Assembly (NCBI GenBank): GCA_901472405.1
Contig: LR590463.1
Location: forward strand, 1,674,001 to 1,738,000
Source of the DNA: Serratia rubidaea
GTDB lineage: Bacteria > Pseudomonadota > Gammaproteobacteria > Enterobacterales > Enterobacteriaceae
Length of the DNA: 64,000 nucleotides
Reading direction: 5' to 3'
Under the pieces are notes generated by a model. It did not search any database. It was given only the letters and a program-made list of their open reading frames with translations, and was not told where the DNA came from. The translations under genes and the position numbers were made by a program. This document shows positions 33,200-43,721 of this stretch, one piece after another (the stretch's first letter is position 1; every line of letters starts with the position of its first letter).

Positions 33200-34062
33200 T
33201 TAAGGCTGCTTGTCGCCACGCAGATAAATTACCCAGTAAGTCAAACCAACCAACAGACCGCCGCCGATAATGTTGCCGAGGGTGACGGGGATCAGGTTGT
33301 CGAAGATAAAGTTGCTTACGGTCAGATGAGCAAAATGCTCGGGTGCTGTCCCTACGGCCTGCCAGAATTCCGGCGTGGCGAAGTGTTTAACCACAATGCC
33401 CATAGGGATCATAAACATATTGGCGATGCTGTGTTCAAAACCGCTGGCGACAAACATGGCGACCGGCAGAACCATGGCGAACATCTTGTCCATCAGGCTG
33501 CGGCCGGAGTAGCTCATCCAGACCGCCAGGCAGACCATCAGGTTAGCCAGAATGCCGAGGCAGACGGCCTCGATAAATGTGTGGTGCAGCTTGTGGTCGG
33601 CGGTTTGTAATACGTTCAGCCCCCACAGGCCGTTTGGCCGTCATATATTCGCCGGAGAACCAGATCAGGGCGACGAAGAACAGCGGCGCCGATCAGGTTA
33701 CCAATATAGACGTTAAGCCAATTGGGCCGCCAATTGCCGCCAGGTGATGCGGCCGCTGGCCTTGGCGATAACGATAAGCACGGTGGAGGTGAACAGGTCG
33801 GCGCCGCAGACGACGACCAGCATCAGCCCGAGCGAGAAACAGATGCCGCCAATCAGTTTGGGCCAGGCCGAACGGGACGTCGGCGGTGCCGGTGGTGGCG
33901 GTGATATAGAACACGAATGCGATAGAGATGAAAACGCCGGCGGTGATCGCTAAATAAAACGTTTTTTAGCGGGTGTTTGGTCGCTTTATAGATGCCGGCG
34001 TCTTCGGCGACTTTCGCCATCGCGGCAGGTAACAGCAAATCAAAGGGGTTGTCAGCTTTCAC
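33200..34062 (-). CDS. focA: Formate channel FocA (several apparent frameshifts)
   Basis: Pentameric formate/nitrite channel of the inner membrane, controlling formate import and export in mixed-acid fermentation. It starts MKADNPFDLLLPAAMAKVAE. The second half (33200-33538) is intact, with FVASGFEHSIANMFMIP and GNIIGGGLLVGLTYW. Five single-base insertions are needed to join the frame: at the T run 33962-33967, near 33866, at the CCC near 33725, near 33685 and near 33641. Removing them leaves exactly 285 residues, the E. coli length. All five lie within about 330 bp, so this stretch is of poor quality rather than a decayed gene. It is upstream of pflB on the same strand. Confidence 0.92.
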
Positions 34063-34129
34063 GCCAGTTCTCGCTCAAAAGGGTTATAACAACGCAATGA
34101 GATACTAGCAAAGCGGTATCGGGTAAAAG

Positions 34130-34143
34130 TTGATTTGGATTCA
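34130..34143 (-). promoter_or_regulatory. Candidate FNR site upstream of focA-pflB
   Basis: TTGATTTGGATTCA fits one FNR half-site perfectly and the other poorly (TTGAT-N4-ATCAA). It lies about 70 bp upstream of the focA start, where FNR and ArcA activate the E. coli operon. A one-base sequencing error could hide a better match. Confidence 0.4.
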
Positions 34144-34326
34144 TGGGGCGCCGAAGTAAAACGGCGCAAAGGCGTATAAATTACGTGGTTTTTGTGGTTA
34201 TGTGCTTGAAATTTAATATAAAAAATATTTTTTAAGTTTTGCAATTATTTTTTAATCAGCGTGCCGGACAGGTTATCTGCCGGTTAAATAATTTCATTAA
34301 ATAGAGGCGGAATGGAGAGTTAATCA

Positions 34327-34443
34327 ATGGGCGCCAATGATTATTTCACCTTAATGCAACAAATCAGCCGCCGTACTCTTGTATTAGCGTCTTATGCAGA
34401 GAAGAAAATGCCTGGCGTTATTCAGGGCAACGGTCGAACGTGA
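34327..34443 (+). CDS. Possible 38-residue small protein
   Basis: A short frame starting MGANDYFTLMQQISRRTLVL and ending GVIQGNGRT. A GGAGAG ribosome-binding site lies 6 bases before the ATG. It is antisense to the focA-ycaO direction and has no homologue that I recognise. Chance occurrence is quite possible. Confidence 0.25.
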   Translation: MGANDYFTLMQQISRRTLVLASYAEKKMPGVIQGNGRT

Positions 34444-34448
34444 ACGGA

Positions 34449-34480
34449 AAAATAGCCGGGCGGCGCTGATGCCGCCCGGC
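34449..34480 (-). terminator. Rho-independent terminator of ycaO
   Basis: On the minus strand a 10-bp stem GCCGGGCGGC / GCCGCCCGGC with a 6-base loop is followed by TATTTTTCC. It lies 8 bp after the ycaO stop. Confidence 0.9.
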
Positions 34481-34487
34481 AGGCGCG

Positions 34488-36254
34488 TTAGGCGTTCGCC
34501 CAGTGGCGACGTTTGGCCTGCTGCAGCTTCTCATAGGCCGCCAGCAGCGCCTGATGCGCCGGCAGCGCCTGCAGATCGCTGTCGATGGCGAACAGCCCGT
34601 TGAAGCGCTCTTCACCGCTCATGGCGGCGGAGGCGGCATCGACGGCGTCCTGACCGTACATTTTGACAAACGCGCTGTGGTACTGCGCCGGATCGCGTTC
34701 TGGCTCCTGCGCGAGCAGCAGCAGGGTTTGCAGGCAACGGTAGTAGTTGCTGCGCTGTGGGGTAAACACCGACGCGTTAAACTCCTGCGTCCATTCCGCC
34801 CAGATCAGCGCTTGCTCCATATCGCCGCCGGCCAGCGCCAGCATGGACTTCAGCTCGCCGACGCGCAGGGTGTACCAGGCGTTATCCTTGCCGGAGGCAA
34901 TGCCCAGCAGCTCACGCACGCGGGTGAAGTCGTCCAGCCCTTCATCGTCCAGCTGCTGCAGCAGCGCCAGGTACTCTTCCGGCTGCCAGTCGCTGTCCGG
35001 CAGCGCCAGCAGGGTGTCGCGCAAATGGGCGCCCATGCTGTTGTTGGCCAGCAGCAGATCTTCCGCCGGGGTAGATATCGGACATGCCCGGCACGATGAT
35101 GCGGCAGGCGTAAACGCCCAGGTGCTCGTAATCGGCGATGTACACTTCGGCGTCTTCCTGCTGGAAGATGGCCATCAGCGTGGCGAACTCTTCCTGCGTG
35201 CTGCCGCTGAAGCTCCAGTCGGCAAACGGGTAGTCGGCGTTCTGCTTGAACATATCCCAGGAGATCAGGCCGCTGGAATCGATAAAGTGGGTTTCCAGGT
35301 TGGCGTGCTCCGCCACTTCTTCATCGTCGAAGGTCGGCGCGGTGAACACGTCCAGATCCTTCAGGCTGCGGCCCTGCAGCAGTTCGGTCACCGTACGCTC
35401 CAGCGCGACGCCGAAGTCCGGGTGGGCGCCGAAGGAGGCGAAGCAGGTGCCGTTGGCCGGGTTAAACAGCACCACGCAGATCACCGGGTACTTGCCGCCC
35501 AGCGAGGCGTCGTAGGAGAGGATCGGGAAGCCTTCCTCTTCCAGCTTGGCGATGGCTTCAACCACGCCAGGGTAGCGGTTCAGCACCTCGGCCGGGATTT
35601 CCGGCAGGCTTGATGGATTCGGCAATGATGCGGTTCTTCACATAGCGCTCAAATACTTCAGACAGCCCCTGCACGCGCGCTTCGTTCGCGGTGTTGCCGG
35701 CTGACATGCCGTTGGAAACGTACAGGTTGCCGATAATGTTCATCGGAATATAGACCGTTTTCCTGATCCGACTGACGGGTGAACGGCAGGGCGCAGATGC
35801 CGCGATCGCCGTTGCCGGACTGCAGGTCGATCAGATCGCCGGCGCTCAGCTCCTGCTCCGGATCGTAGAAGGCGTGCAGGCGTGGATCGAGGATGCCCGC
35901 CGGCAGTGAGTCGTCCGCCGGGATCGGGAACCACTTCTCGTTCGGGTAGTGGACGAAATCGCCGTTGGCGATCTGTTGGCCCAGATAGAAGTCGGCAAAG
36001 AAATAGTTGGTCGACAGACGTTCGAAGTATTCGCCCAGCGCCGAGGCCAGCGCCGCTTTCTTGCTGGCGCCTTTGCCGTTGGTGAAGCACAGCGGGCAGT
36101 CGCGGTCGCGGATATGCACCGACCAGACGTGCGGCACCGGGTTGAGCCAGGAGGCCTCTTCAATATTGAAACCCAGATCGCTCAGTTTCTGTTGGAAACG
36201 GCTGATGGAATCTTCCAGCGCGGCGTCTTTACCGGGGATAAAAGTTTGCGTCAT
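34488..36254 (-). CDS. ycaO: Ribosomal protein S12 methylthiotransferase accessory factor YcaO (three apparent frameshifts)
   Basis: Founding member of the YcaO ATP-dependent cyclodehydratase-like family; in E. coli it aids RimO in beta-methylthiolating S12. Conserved parts are MTQTFIPGKDAALEDSISRF, FTNGKGASKKAALASALGEY (ATP site), SVHIRDRDCPLCF, NEARVQGLSEVFERYVKNRI and VLFNPANGTCFASFGAHPDFG, plus a C-terminal TPR-like domain. One extra base each is inferred at TTTT 35758-35761, at TT 35610-35611 and at GGGG 35068-35071. With these removed the product is 587 residues (E. coli 586). The start at 36254 matches the family; the upstream in-frame ATG at 36263 is less likely. It precedes focA-pflBA as in E. 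coli. Confidence 0.93.
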
Positions 36255-36640
36255 TGTCTTCACTTAAATGTTTGGGGATAGCAGGCGATGTTAAGCATGT
36301 CTCTGTCAGCCGGCAACGAACCGCTGGAGACGTGCCTGATGTCACTGTTTTCCGAGACTCGCATCCGTGTAACAGCGTGCGAGGTTACGGCAAGGCGGCG
36401 TACACGCCGGCGCCTTGGAGCATAAGGCGTTATCTTCTCATACGTCGGGGAGCAAAGGGTAGGCTCAGTCGCGGCAATATTTTTATGTTATTGAATTTAT
36501 AACCGCCGGCCGGGCATTTTTTTCGTCAGCGACGGCGGTCAGCCTGCTGGGAGGGTTTTTTTTCGTTTCGCCATGGCGCACGGCGCGCTCTGCACTTGCT
36601 CATTATGAGCTGCAACGCTAACCGTCTGGTTTTACACTTC
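36255..36640. other. Intergenic region between divergent ycaO and the PQQ dehydrogenase gene
   Basis: About 540 bp separate the two start codons. The left part should hold the ycaO promoter. A GC-rich imperfect hairpin lies at 36391-36417 (CAAGGCGGCG... GCCTTG). No coding frame with a ribosome-binding site was seen. The promoter and operator of the right-hand gene are listed separately. Confidence 0.6.
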
Positions 36641-36659
36641 TTATTTGTAATACAAATAA
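36641..36659. promoter_or_regulatory. Operator-like palindrome 1 of the PQQ dehydrogenase gene
   Basis: TTATTTGTAATACAAATAA is an almost perfect 19-bp palindrome centred at 36650, lying immediately upstream of the -35 element at 36661. A related palindrome lies 44 bp downstream. The paired placement suggests a repressor binding on one helix face. The regulator is unknown. Confidence 0.65.
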
Positions 36660-36660
36660 A

Positions 36661-36689
36661 TTTACACAAAAATAACAACTATGTATAAT
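36661..36689 (+). promoter_or_regulatory. Sigma-70 promoter of the PQQ dehydrogenase gene
   Basis: The -35 box TTTACA (36661-36666) and the perfect -10 box TATAAT (36684-36689) are separated by 17 bp, the optimal spacing. The start codon follows about 100 bp downstream. Confidence 0.8.
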
Positions 36690-36701
36690 TGTATTACAAA
36701 T
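36687..36701. promoter_or_regulatory. Operator-like palindrome 2 of the PQQ dehydrogenase gene
   Basis: AATTGTATTACAAAT, centred at 36694, matches palindrome 1 with one or two mismatches and overlaps the -10 box and the expected transcription start. A protein bound here would block RNA polymerase. Confidence 0.65.
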
Positions 36702-36791
36702 AGCTCACGGTACGTGCTGTGAGTGTTAATTTCCTCATAACATTGTGAGCGAAATTGACGGTTACTCGATGTTGGTAATAAGGAAAGAAAA

Positions 36792-39208
36792 ATGTCCGCT
36801 CCACAGCAGAGCGCCGGTAAGCGTTGGTTCTTTACCGCTTATCGCCTGCTCTTTGTCATACTCAGTTTTTGTATCGGTCTGTTTTTTTGTTATCTGGGGA
36901 GGAAAACTGGTTTCGTTAGGCGGCAGCGCCTATTACCTGCTTGGCGGCCTGGCCTATCTGATTATCGCCGTCTGTTTCCTCGTCCGCAGTAAACATACCT
37001 TCTGGCTTTCTCTCATCACCTTCTTCCTCACGCTCTGCTGGGCGCTGTATGAGGTACAGTTCAACTATTGGGGACTGGTGCCGCGGCTGGTGGTGCCGGC
37101 GCTGCTGCTGATGCTCAGCCTGTGGCTGATCCCGACGCTGCCGCAGACCGGCAACGGCCGTCGCCGTCTGGCGAACTGGGGCGGTCTTGGTATTTTCGTG
37201 GTGCTGCTGGCGACGCTGGCGGCGGCGTTTTATCCGCATAACGTGATTCGCAACGAGGTTGCGCTGAAAACGCCGGATGCCAAAGCCGCGCCGGCCGCGG
37301 GCGAGGATAACTGGGAATTTTTCGGGCGTAGCGCGTCCGGCACGCGTTTTGCGCCGTATACGCAAATCACGCCGGAAAACGTTAAGAACCTCGACGTAGC
37401 CTGGGTTTACCACACCGGCCGCCGCACCACCGGCAGCGCTATCGGCGTGGATGAAAATACGCCGCTGCAGGTGGCAACGTACTTTATTCCTGCACGCCGG
37501 AGAACCTGATTACCGCGCTGGACGCGGACAGCGGTAAAGCGCTGTGGAAGTTCGACCCGCAGGCAAAAACGGCAGAGCACGTCACCTGCCGCGGCGTCGG
37601 CTATTACGACGTCAATAAAGACGACAGCCTGAGCGCGGATGAAAAGAGCGCGCCGGCGCTGCAGCAGTGTCCGCAGCGTATCCTGGTTTCCACCGTTGAC
37701 GCGCGTTTTATGGCGCTGAATGCCCGCACCGGCGAACTGTGCCCGGGATTTGGCGATAACGGCAGCGTCGACCTGAAGCAGGGCATGGGCGATACCGAAA
37801 ACAGCAAACGCTATCACCCGACGGCGGCGCCGGTCGTGATGGGGCATATTGCCATCATCGGCGGCTGGGTGCGCGATATTGTGCACGGCGAGCCTTCCGG
37901 CGTGGTGCGCGCGTTTGACGTACGTACCGGCGACGTGGCCTGGGCCTGGGACGTCGGCCAGCCGGAAAATGTCACCGATCCGGTCAAAGGGCGTGCCTAT
38001 ACGCTGGAAACGCCGAACGTCTGGACGATCCCAAGCTTTGATAAGGCGCTGAACCTGGTCTATCTGCCGACCGGCAACGGCCCGCCGGACTATTGGGGCG
38101 GCGACCGTAACGAGGCGAAAGAGAAGTACGGTTCGGCCATTGTGGCGGTTGATGCCGGCACCGGCCAGACCAAATGGGTATACCAGACCGTGCATCACGA
38201 CGTCTGGGACTACGACTTGCCGTCACAGCCGGTGCTGTTTGATGTGAAGAATGCGCAGGGGGAAACTATCCCGGCGCTGATTCAGACCACCAAAACCGGC
38301 CAGATCTTCGTGCTGGACCGCCGCACCGGCAAACCGGTCACGCAGGTGGAAGAGCGCGCCGTAGCGCAGGAAGGGGTGGCCGAAGGCGAGCGGTTGTCCG
38401 CCACGCAGCCGTTCTCGGTCGGGATGCCGCAAATCGGCGTCGAACCGCTGACGGAAAAATCGATGTGGGGCGTGTCGTCCTTTGATCAGCTGCTGTGTCG
38501 GGTCAGCTTTAAAGAGTCTGCCTATCATGGCATGTACACGCCGCCGTCCGAGAAGCCGTATATCGAGTGGCCGAGCCTGCTCGGTGGAATGAACTGGGGC
38601 GGTATCTCGGTCGACGAGCGCAGCGGACTGATGTTCGTCAACGATATGCGCATGCCGCTGCGTATGTCGCTGGTCCGCAAAGAGGACGTCGCGAAATATA
38701 AAATCTCCACCGACGAAGTGCCCGGCTTTATGGGCACGGTGCGTCCGCAAATCGCCGGGCCATACGGCGGCGTGCGCATTGATATTCTGCAGTCGGCGCT
38801 GGGCGTGCCGTGCAATACGCCGCCGTTCGGCACCATGACCGCCATCGATTTGCACAGCAAAAAGCTGGTGTGGCAGGTGCCGATGGGCTCGGTGCAGGAC
38901 ACCGGTCCGCTGGGGATGAAAACCCATATGCCAATCCCGCTGGGGATGCCGACGCTGGGCGGCCCGACGTCCACCGCCTCCGGACTGGTGTTCTTTGCCG
39001 GCACGCAGGATTACTATCTGCGCGCATTGGATTCGGCAACCGGCAAAGAGCTGTGGAAAGCACGGCTGCCGGTCGGCGCCGTCGCCGCGCGCTGATTTAT
39101 CAGTCGCCGAAAACCGGTAAACAGTATGTGGTGATCTCCGCCGGGGGCAGCAGCCACTCGCCGGACGTGGGCGATTACATTATTGCCTACGCGTTGCCGC
39201 AGCGTTAA
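36792..39208 (+). CDS. Membrane-bound PQQ-dependent dehydrogenase, glucose/quinate/shikimate family (three apparent frameshifts)
   Basis: Quinoprotein that oxidises a sugar or hydroxy-acid in the periplasm and passes electrons to ubiquinone. The N-terminus holds about five membrane segments (residues 13-145). The rest is an eight-bladed PQQ propeller with ARWVYQT-type tryptophan-docking repeats such as GQTKWVYQTVHHDVWDYDLP and GQIFVLDRRTGKP, ending GDYIIAYALPQR. The pattern VDENTPLQV and ALDADSGKALWKFDP looks nearer to quinate/shikimate than to E. coli glucose dehydrogenase, but I cannot decide. Breaks: one extra T in the run 36882-36888, a missing base near 37473 and one near 39088. Corrected length is 805 residues. 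AAGGAAAG precedes ATG 36792. An own promoter with paired palindromes lies upstream and a terminator downstream. Confidence 0.88.
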
Positions 39209-39220
39209 TTAGCGCCACCC

Positions 39221-39252
39221 ACCGCCGAACGCCTCCGCGTTTGGCGGTTTTT
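39221..39252 (+). terminator. Rho-independent terminator of the PQQ dehydrogenase gene
   Basis: The stem ACCGCCGAACGC / GCGTTTGGCGGT (one G-T pair) with a 4-base loop is followed by TTTTCTTTG, 12 bp after the stop codon. Confidence 0.88.
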
Positions 39253-39435
39253 CTTTGTTATCACCGCCGTATGCCCGCGGTCACTATGCCGCATAATCCC
39301 GTCCGTTTCTTCTCACCAGTCAGACTAAACTTGCCGCAGGGTGCGAATGATGCCTTTACAAAGCGCCGTCGCTATCACGGTTTTTATTATGAGAAAGATG
39401 ATAATTCAGCGGGTTAATTAATGCGGGGGAATATA

Positions 39436-40483
<1,048 letters not shown>

Positions 40484-40497
40484 CAGCCGTGGTGCAC

Positions 40498-40519
40498 AAG
40501 GGCCGTGACGGCCTTTTTT
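40498..40519 (+). terminator. Rho-independent terminator of ansB
   Basis: AAGGGCC-GTGAC-GGCCTTTTTT hairpin and T run, 15 bp after the ansB stop. Confidence 0.92.
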
Positions 40520-40823
40520 CGCCGCTTGCCGGCCGTGGCGGACGGCTAATAAATGAGCCTGCCTGAGGCGAAAATGCAGCACAAAAATCTGCTATAACCC
40601 GCTGAATTAGCCGCCGTCATTGATTTTTTGCCGAAAAAAAGTGGTTCGCAGGGCGACGGCGCGGAGCCGGGCGTCAGCCATTTTCTTTGCGCGGCAGAAT
40701 AAGCGTTGCAGCCGGGAGGCGCGAGTGATAAAACCGATGTGCTGGATGTCACACTTATCCGGCCTCGGGCGTATTCGGTCAGCCAGGCAAACCTGGCGAA
40801 ATAAGTGAATGTGGTGAGGGGAA
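40520..40823. other. Upstream region of serC-aroA
   Basis: About 300 bp between the ansB terminator and serC. It should carry the serC promoter (Lrp- and CRP-controlled in E. coli). A GTGAGGGG ribosome-binding segment precedes the serC ATG. I did not see a coding frame or an unambiguous operator here. Confidence 0.55.
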
Positions 40824-41909
40824 ATGACTCAGGTTTATAATTTTAGTTCTGGCCCGGCAATGCTGCCGGTGGAAGTTTTGCGTCGCGCGGAACAGGAACT
40901 CTGTAACTGGCACGGCCTCGGAACATCGGTGATGGAAATCAGTCACCGCAGTAAGGAGTTTATCGCAGTTGCCGAGCAGTCCGAACAGGATCTGCGTGAC
41001 CTGCTGAACATCCCCTCGAACTACAAAGTGCTGTTTTGCCACGGCGGCGCGCGCGCGCAGTTCGCCGCGCTGCCGCTGAACCTGCTGGGCGACAACGCCA
41101 GCGCCGACTACATCGACGGCGGCTACTGGGCGCAGAGCGCGATTAAAGAAGCGCAGAAATACTGTACGCCGAATGCAATTGATGTGAAGACCGAGGTCGA
41201 CGGCCTGTCCGCCATTTTGCCGATGAGCGAATGGCAGCTGAGCGACGATGCGGCCTACGTGCATTACTGCCGAATGAAACCATCGACGGCATCGCCATCG
41301 ATGAAACGCCGGACTTCGGCGATAAAGTGGTGATCGGCGACTACTCCTCCACCATTCTTTCCCGTCCGCTGGACGTCAGCCGCTTTTGGCGTTATCTACG
41401 CCGGCGCGCAGAAAAACATCGGTCCGGCGGGGCTGACGCTGGTGATCGTGCGTGAAGACCTGCTGGGCAAAGCGCGGCGTGAAGTGCCGTCCATTCTGGA
41501 TTACACCGTGCTGGCTGAGAACGGCTCGATGTTCAACACCCCGCCGACGTTTGCCTGGTATCTGTCCGGCTTGGTGTTCAAATGGTTGAAAGAGCAGGGC
41601 GGCCTGATCGAAATGCAAAAACGCAACCAGGCCAAGGCCGAACTGCTGTACGCCGCTATCGACAATTCCGACTTCTATCGCAGCCGGGTGGCACCGTCCA
41701 ACCGTTCCTGGATGAACGTTCCATTCCAGCTGGCCGACGGCGCGCTGGACGGCGAGTTCCTCCGCGAAGCCGAGGCCCTCGGCCTGCAGGCGCTGAAGGG
41801 GCACCGCGTTGTTGGTGGCATGCGTGCCTCTATCTATAATGCGATGCCGCTGGCCGGCGTACAGGCATTGACCGACTTTATGGCGGACTTCGAGCGTCGC
41901 CACGGTTAA
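40824..41909 (+). CDS. serC: Phosphoserine / phosphohydroxythreonine aminotransferase SerC (two apparent frameshifts)
   Basis: Pyridoxal-phosphate enzyme of serine and pyridoxal synthesis. It starts [19 protein letters not shown]; the PLP-lysine motif is [13 protein letters not shown], and [17 protein letters not shown] near the C-terminus binds substrate. One base is missing near 41270 (HYC-PNETIDG) and one T is extra in TTTT 41384-41387 (SRF-GVIYAG). The shifts cancel, leaving 361 residues. It is followed by aroA after 109 bp containing a terminator-like hairpin; the serC-aroA pairing is conserved in enterobacteria. Confidence 0.96.
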
Positions 41910-41958
41910 TCGCCGTTTCCCGCTTCGGCGGGGAACACTGGCTGTTGTTGCATTAAAG

Positions 41959-41992
41959 CGGCTCCGGCAAGATTACCGGGGCCGTTTCGTTT
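41959..41992 (+). terminator. Terminator/attenuator between serC and aroA
   Basis: The stem CGGCTCCGG / CCGGGGCCG is followed by TTTCGTTT. It stands 27 bp before the aroA ATG. In E. coli a partial terminator in this gap lowers aroA expression relative to serC; this is probably the equivalent. A small TTCCCGC-TTCG-GCGGGGAA hairpin lies just upstream (41917-41935). Confidence 0.7.
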
Positions 41993-42018
41993 ATCAGATC
42001 TGGAGAGTATTTTTTCAC

Positions 42019-43306
42019 ATGGTGGATTCCCTGACGTTACAACCGGTTGCCCTGGTCAATGGCACCGTCAACTTACCCGGCTCCAAGAGCGTATCCAATC
42101 GGGCTCTGCTGCTGGCGGCAGTGGCGCAGGGTACGACCCGCTTAACCAACCTGCTGGACAGCGACGATGTTCGGCATATGCTGAACGCGCTGCAGGCGCT
42201 GGGGGTCAGCTATCAGCTTTCCGCCGATCGCACCGAGTGCACGGTCACCGGCGTTGCCGGGCCGCTGCAGGCCGCGCAGCCGCTGGAGCTGTTTCTCGGC
42301 AATGCCGGCACCGCCATGCGTCCGCTGGCCGCCGCGCTGTGTCTGGGCGCCGGAGACGTGGTGCTGACGGGCGAACCGCGGATGAAAGAGCGGCCGATCG
42401 GCCATCTGGTGGATGCGCTGCGGCAGGGCGGCGCGCAGATTGATTATCTGGAGCAGACGGATTATCCGCCGGTGCGCCTGCGCGGCGGCTTCCGCGGCGG
42501 CGATGTCACCGTTGACGGCAGCGTCTCCAGCCAGTTTCTCACCGCGCTGCTGATGACCGCGCCGCTGGCGCAGCAGGATACGCATATTCATATTAAAGGC
42601 GAGCTGGTCTCCAAGCCGTACATTGATATTACGCTGCACCTGATGAAAACCTTCGGCGTTGACGTCAGCCATGATGACTACCGCGTGTTCCATATCGCCG
42701 GCGGCCAGACCTACCGCTCGCCGGGAGACTATCTGGTGGAAGGGGATGCCTCTTCGGCCTCCTATTTCCTGGCGGCGGCGGCGATCAAGGGCGGTACGGT
42801 GCGCGTGACCGGGATAGGCCGCAACAGCGTGCAGGGCGATACCAAGTTTGCCGACGTGCTGGAGAAAATGGGCGCGCACATCACCTGGGCGGACGATTAT
42901 ATCGAGTGCCGGCGCGGCGTGTTGAAGGGCATTGATATGGACATGAACCATATTCCGGATGCGGCGATGACCATCGCGACCGCCGCGCTGTTTGCCGACG
43001 GCCCGACCACCATCCGCAATATCTATAACTGGCGGGTGAAGGAGACCGACCGGCTGGCGGCGATGGCCACCGAGCTGCGCAAAGTCGGCGCGACGGTAGA
43101 CGAAGGCGAAGACTATATTCACGTCGTGCCGCCGGCCAAGCTGCAGTTCGCCGAGATCGGCACGTATAACGATCACCGTATGGCGATGTGCTTCTCCCTG
43201 GGTGGCGCTGTCGGATACCCCGGTGACCATTCTCGATCCGAAATGCACCGCGAAAACCTTCCCCGATTATTTCGAACGGCTGGCGAGCATCAGCCAATTG
43301 GCGTAA
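42019..43306 (+). CDS. aroA: 3-phosphoshikimate 1-carboxyvinyltransferase (EPSP synthase; one apparent frameshift)
   Basis: Shikimate-pathway enzyme joining phosphoenolpyruvate to shikimate-3-phosphate. It has the substrate-binding [16 protein letters not shown], the [13 protein letters not shown] motif of class I (glyphosate-sensitive type) enzymes, [14 protein letters not shown] and [14 protein letters not shown]. Near 43200 one extra G (GGG) shifts the frame after MAMCFSL. Correction restores [20 protein letters not shown] and ends at 43306 with 428 residues (E. coli 427). Uncorrected, the frame would run to 43386 with unrelated sequence. Confidence 0.96.
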
Positions 43307-43314
43307 TCCCTGTC

Positions 43315-43337
43315 AAGGCCCCGTTCGGGGCCTTCAG
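43315..43337 (+). terminator. Terminator-like hairpin after aroA (copy 1)
   Basis: AAGGCCCC-GTT-CGGGGCCTT stem 10 bp after the aroA stop. It has only a weak downstream T content (CAGACTGCT), so it may act weakly. A near-identical hairpin lies 150 bp further on. Confidence 0.65.
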
Positions 43338-43466
43338 ACTGCTGATAAAGCCTGTTATTAGGGAGAGCGTGGCGATGGGGTCGTAGCGGCGTAAGCCGCC
43401 GGAGCGCCCCTCGTTACGCTAGGCCCGAGTATCTCGAACTCTCAGACCACTTTGTCATCAACCTCA

Positions 43467-43487
43467 AGGCCCCGTTCGGGCCTTTCT
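43467..43487 (+). terminator. Terminator-like hairpin (copy 2)
   Basis: AAGGCCC-CGTTC-GGGCCTTTCTT, the same core sequence as copy 1 but followed by TTTCTT, making it the better terminator of the two. Confidence 0.75.
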
Positions 43488-43721
43488 TGCGTTTAACGGC
43501 GGCGAAACCCGGCGTTTCTTCTATACTTTTTGCGCATTGGTGGCCTTATTTTCGGCAACCGGTCGCATGCAGGGTAACAGTTCGGGCCGTTGCAGCGTAT
43601 AATACGCCACCGAACCCGCCCCGACTGGGCTGGGTAGCAGGCTGGTCCGGCGTCGGCCCGTATTACGGCAGTGGCGGCGGCTCGGGCTCTGCGAGGTTTT
43701 TTACCCGAAGGAGAACGCAAC

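Larger units (their letters stand above)
34063..34487. other. focA leader / ycaO downstream region (425 bp)
   Basis: From left to right: the AT-rich focA-pfl promoter zone (34063-34300, with the FNR-like site), a possible small ORF on the plus strand (34327-34443), and the ycaO terminator (34449-34480). The AT-rich tract at 34190-34260 is typical of a multi-promoter control region such as that of the E. coli pfl operon. Confidence 0.6.
43307..43721. other. aroA-cmk intergenic region (415 bp)
   Basis: The region contains two near-identical terminator hairpins (43315-43337 and 43467-43487) bracketing about 130 bp that includes a GC-rich TAGCGGCG-TAAG-CCGCC hairpin near 43384-43400. The right third (43500-43721) holds the cmk leader and presumably its promoter. 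Short frames crossing into cmk are in the wrong frame. Confidence 0.6.
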
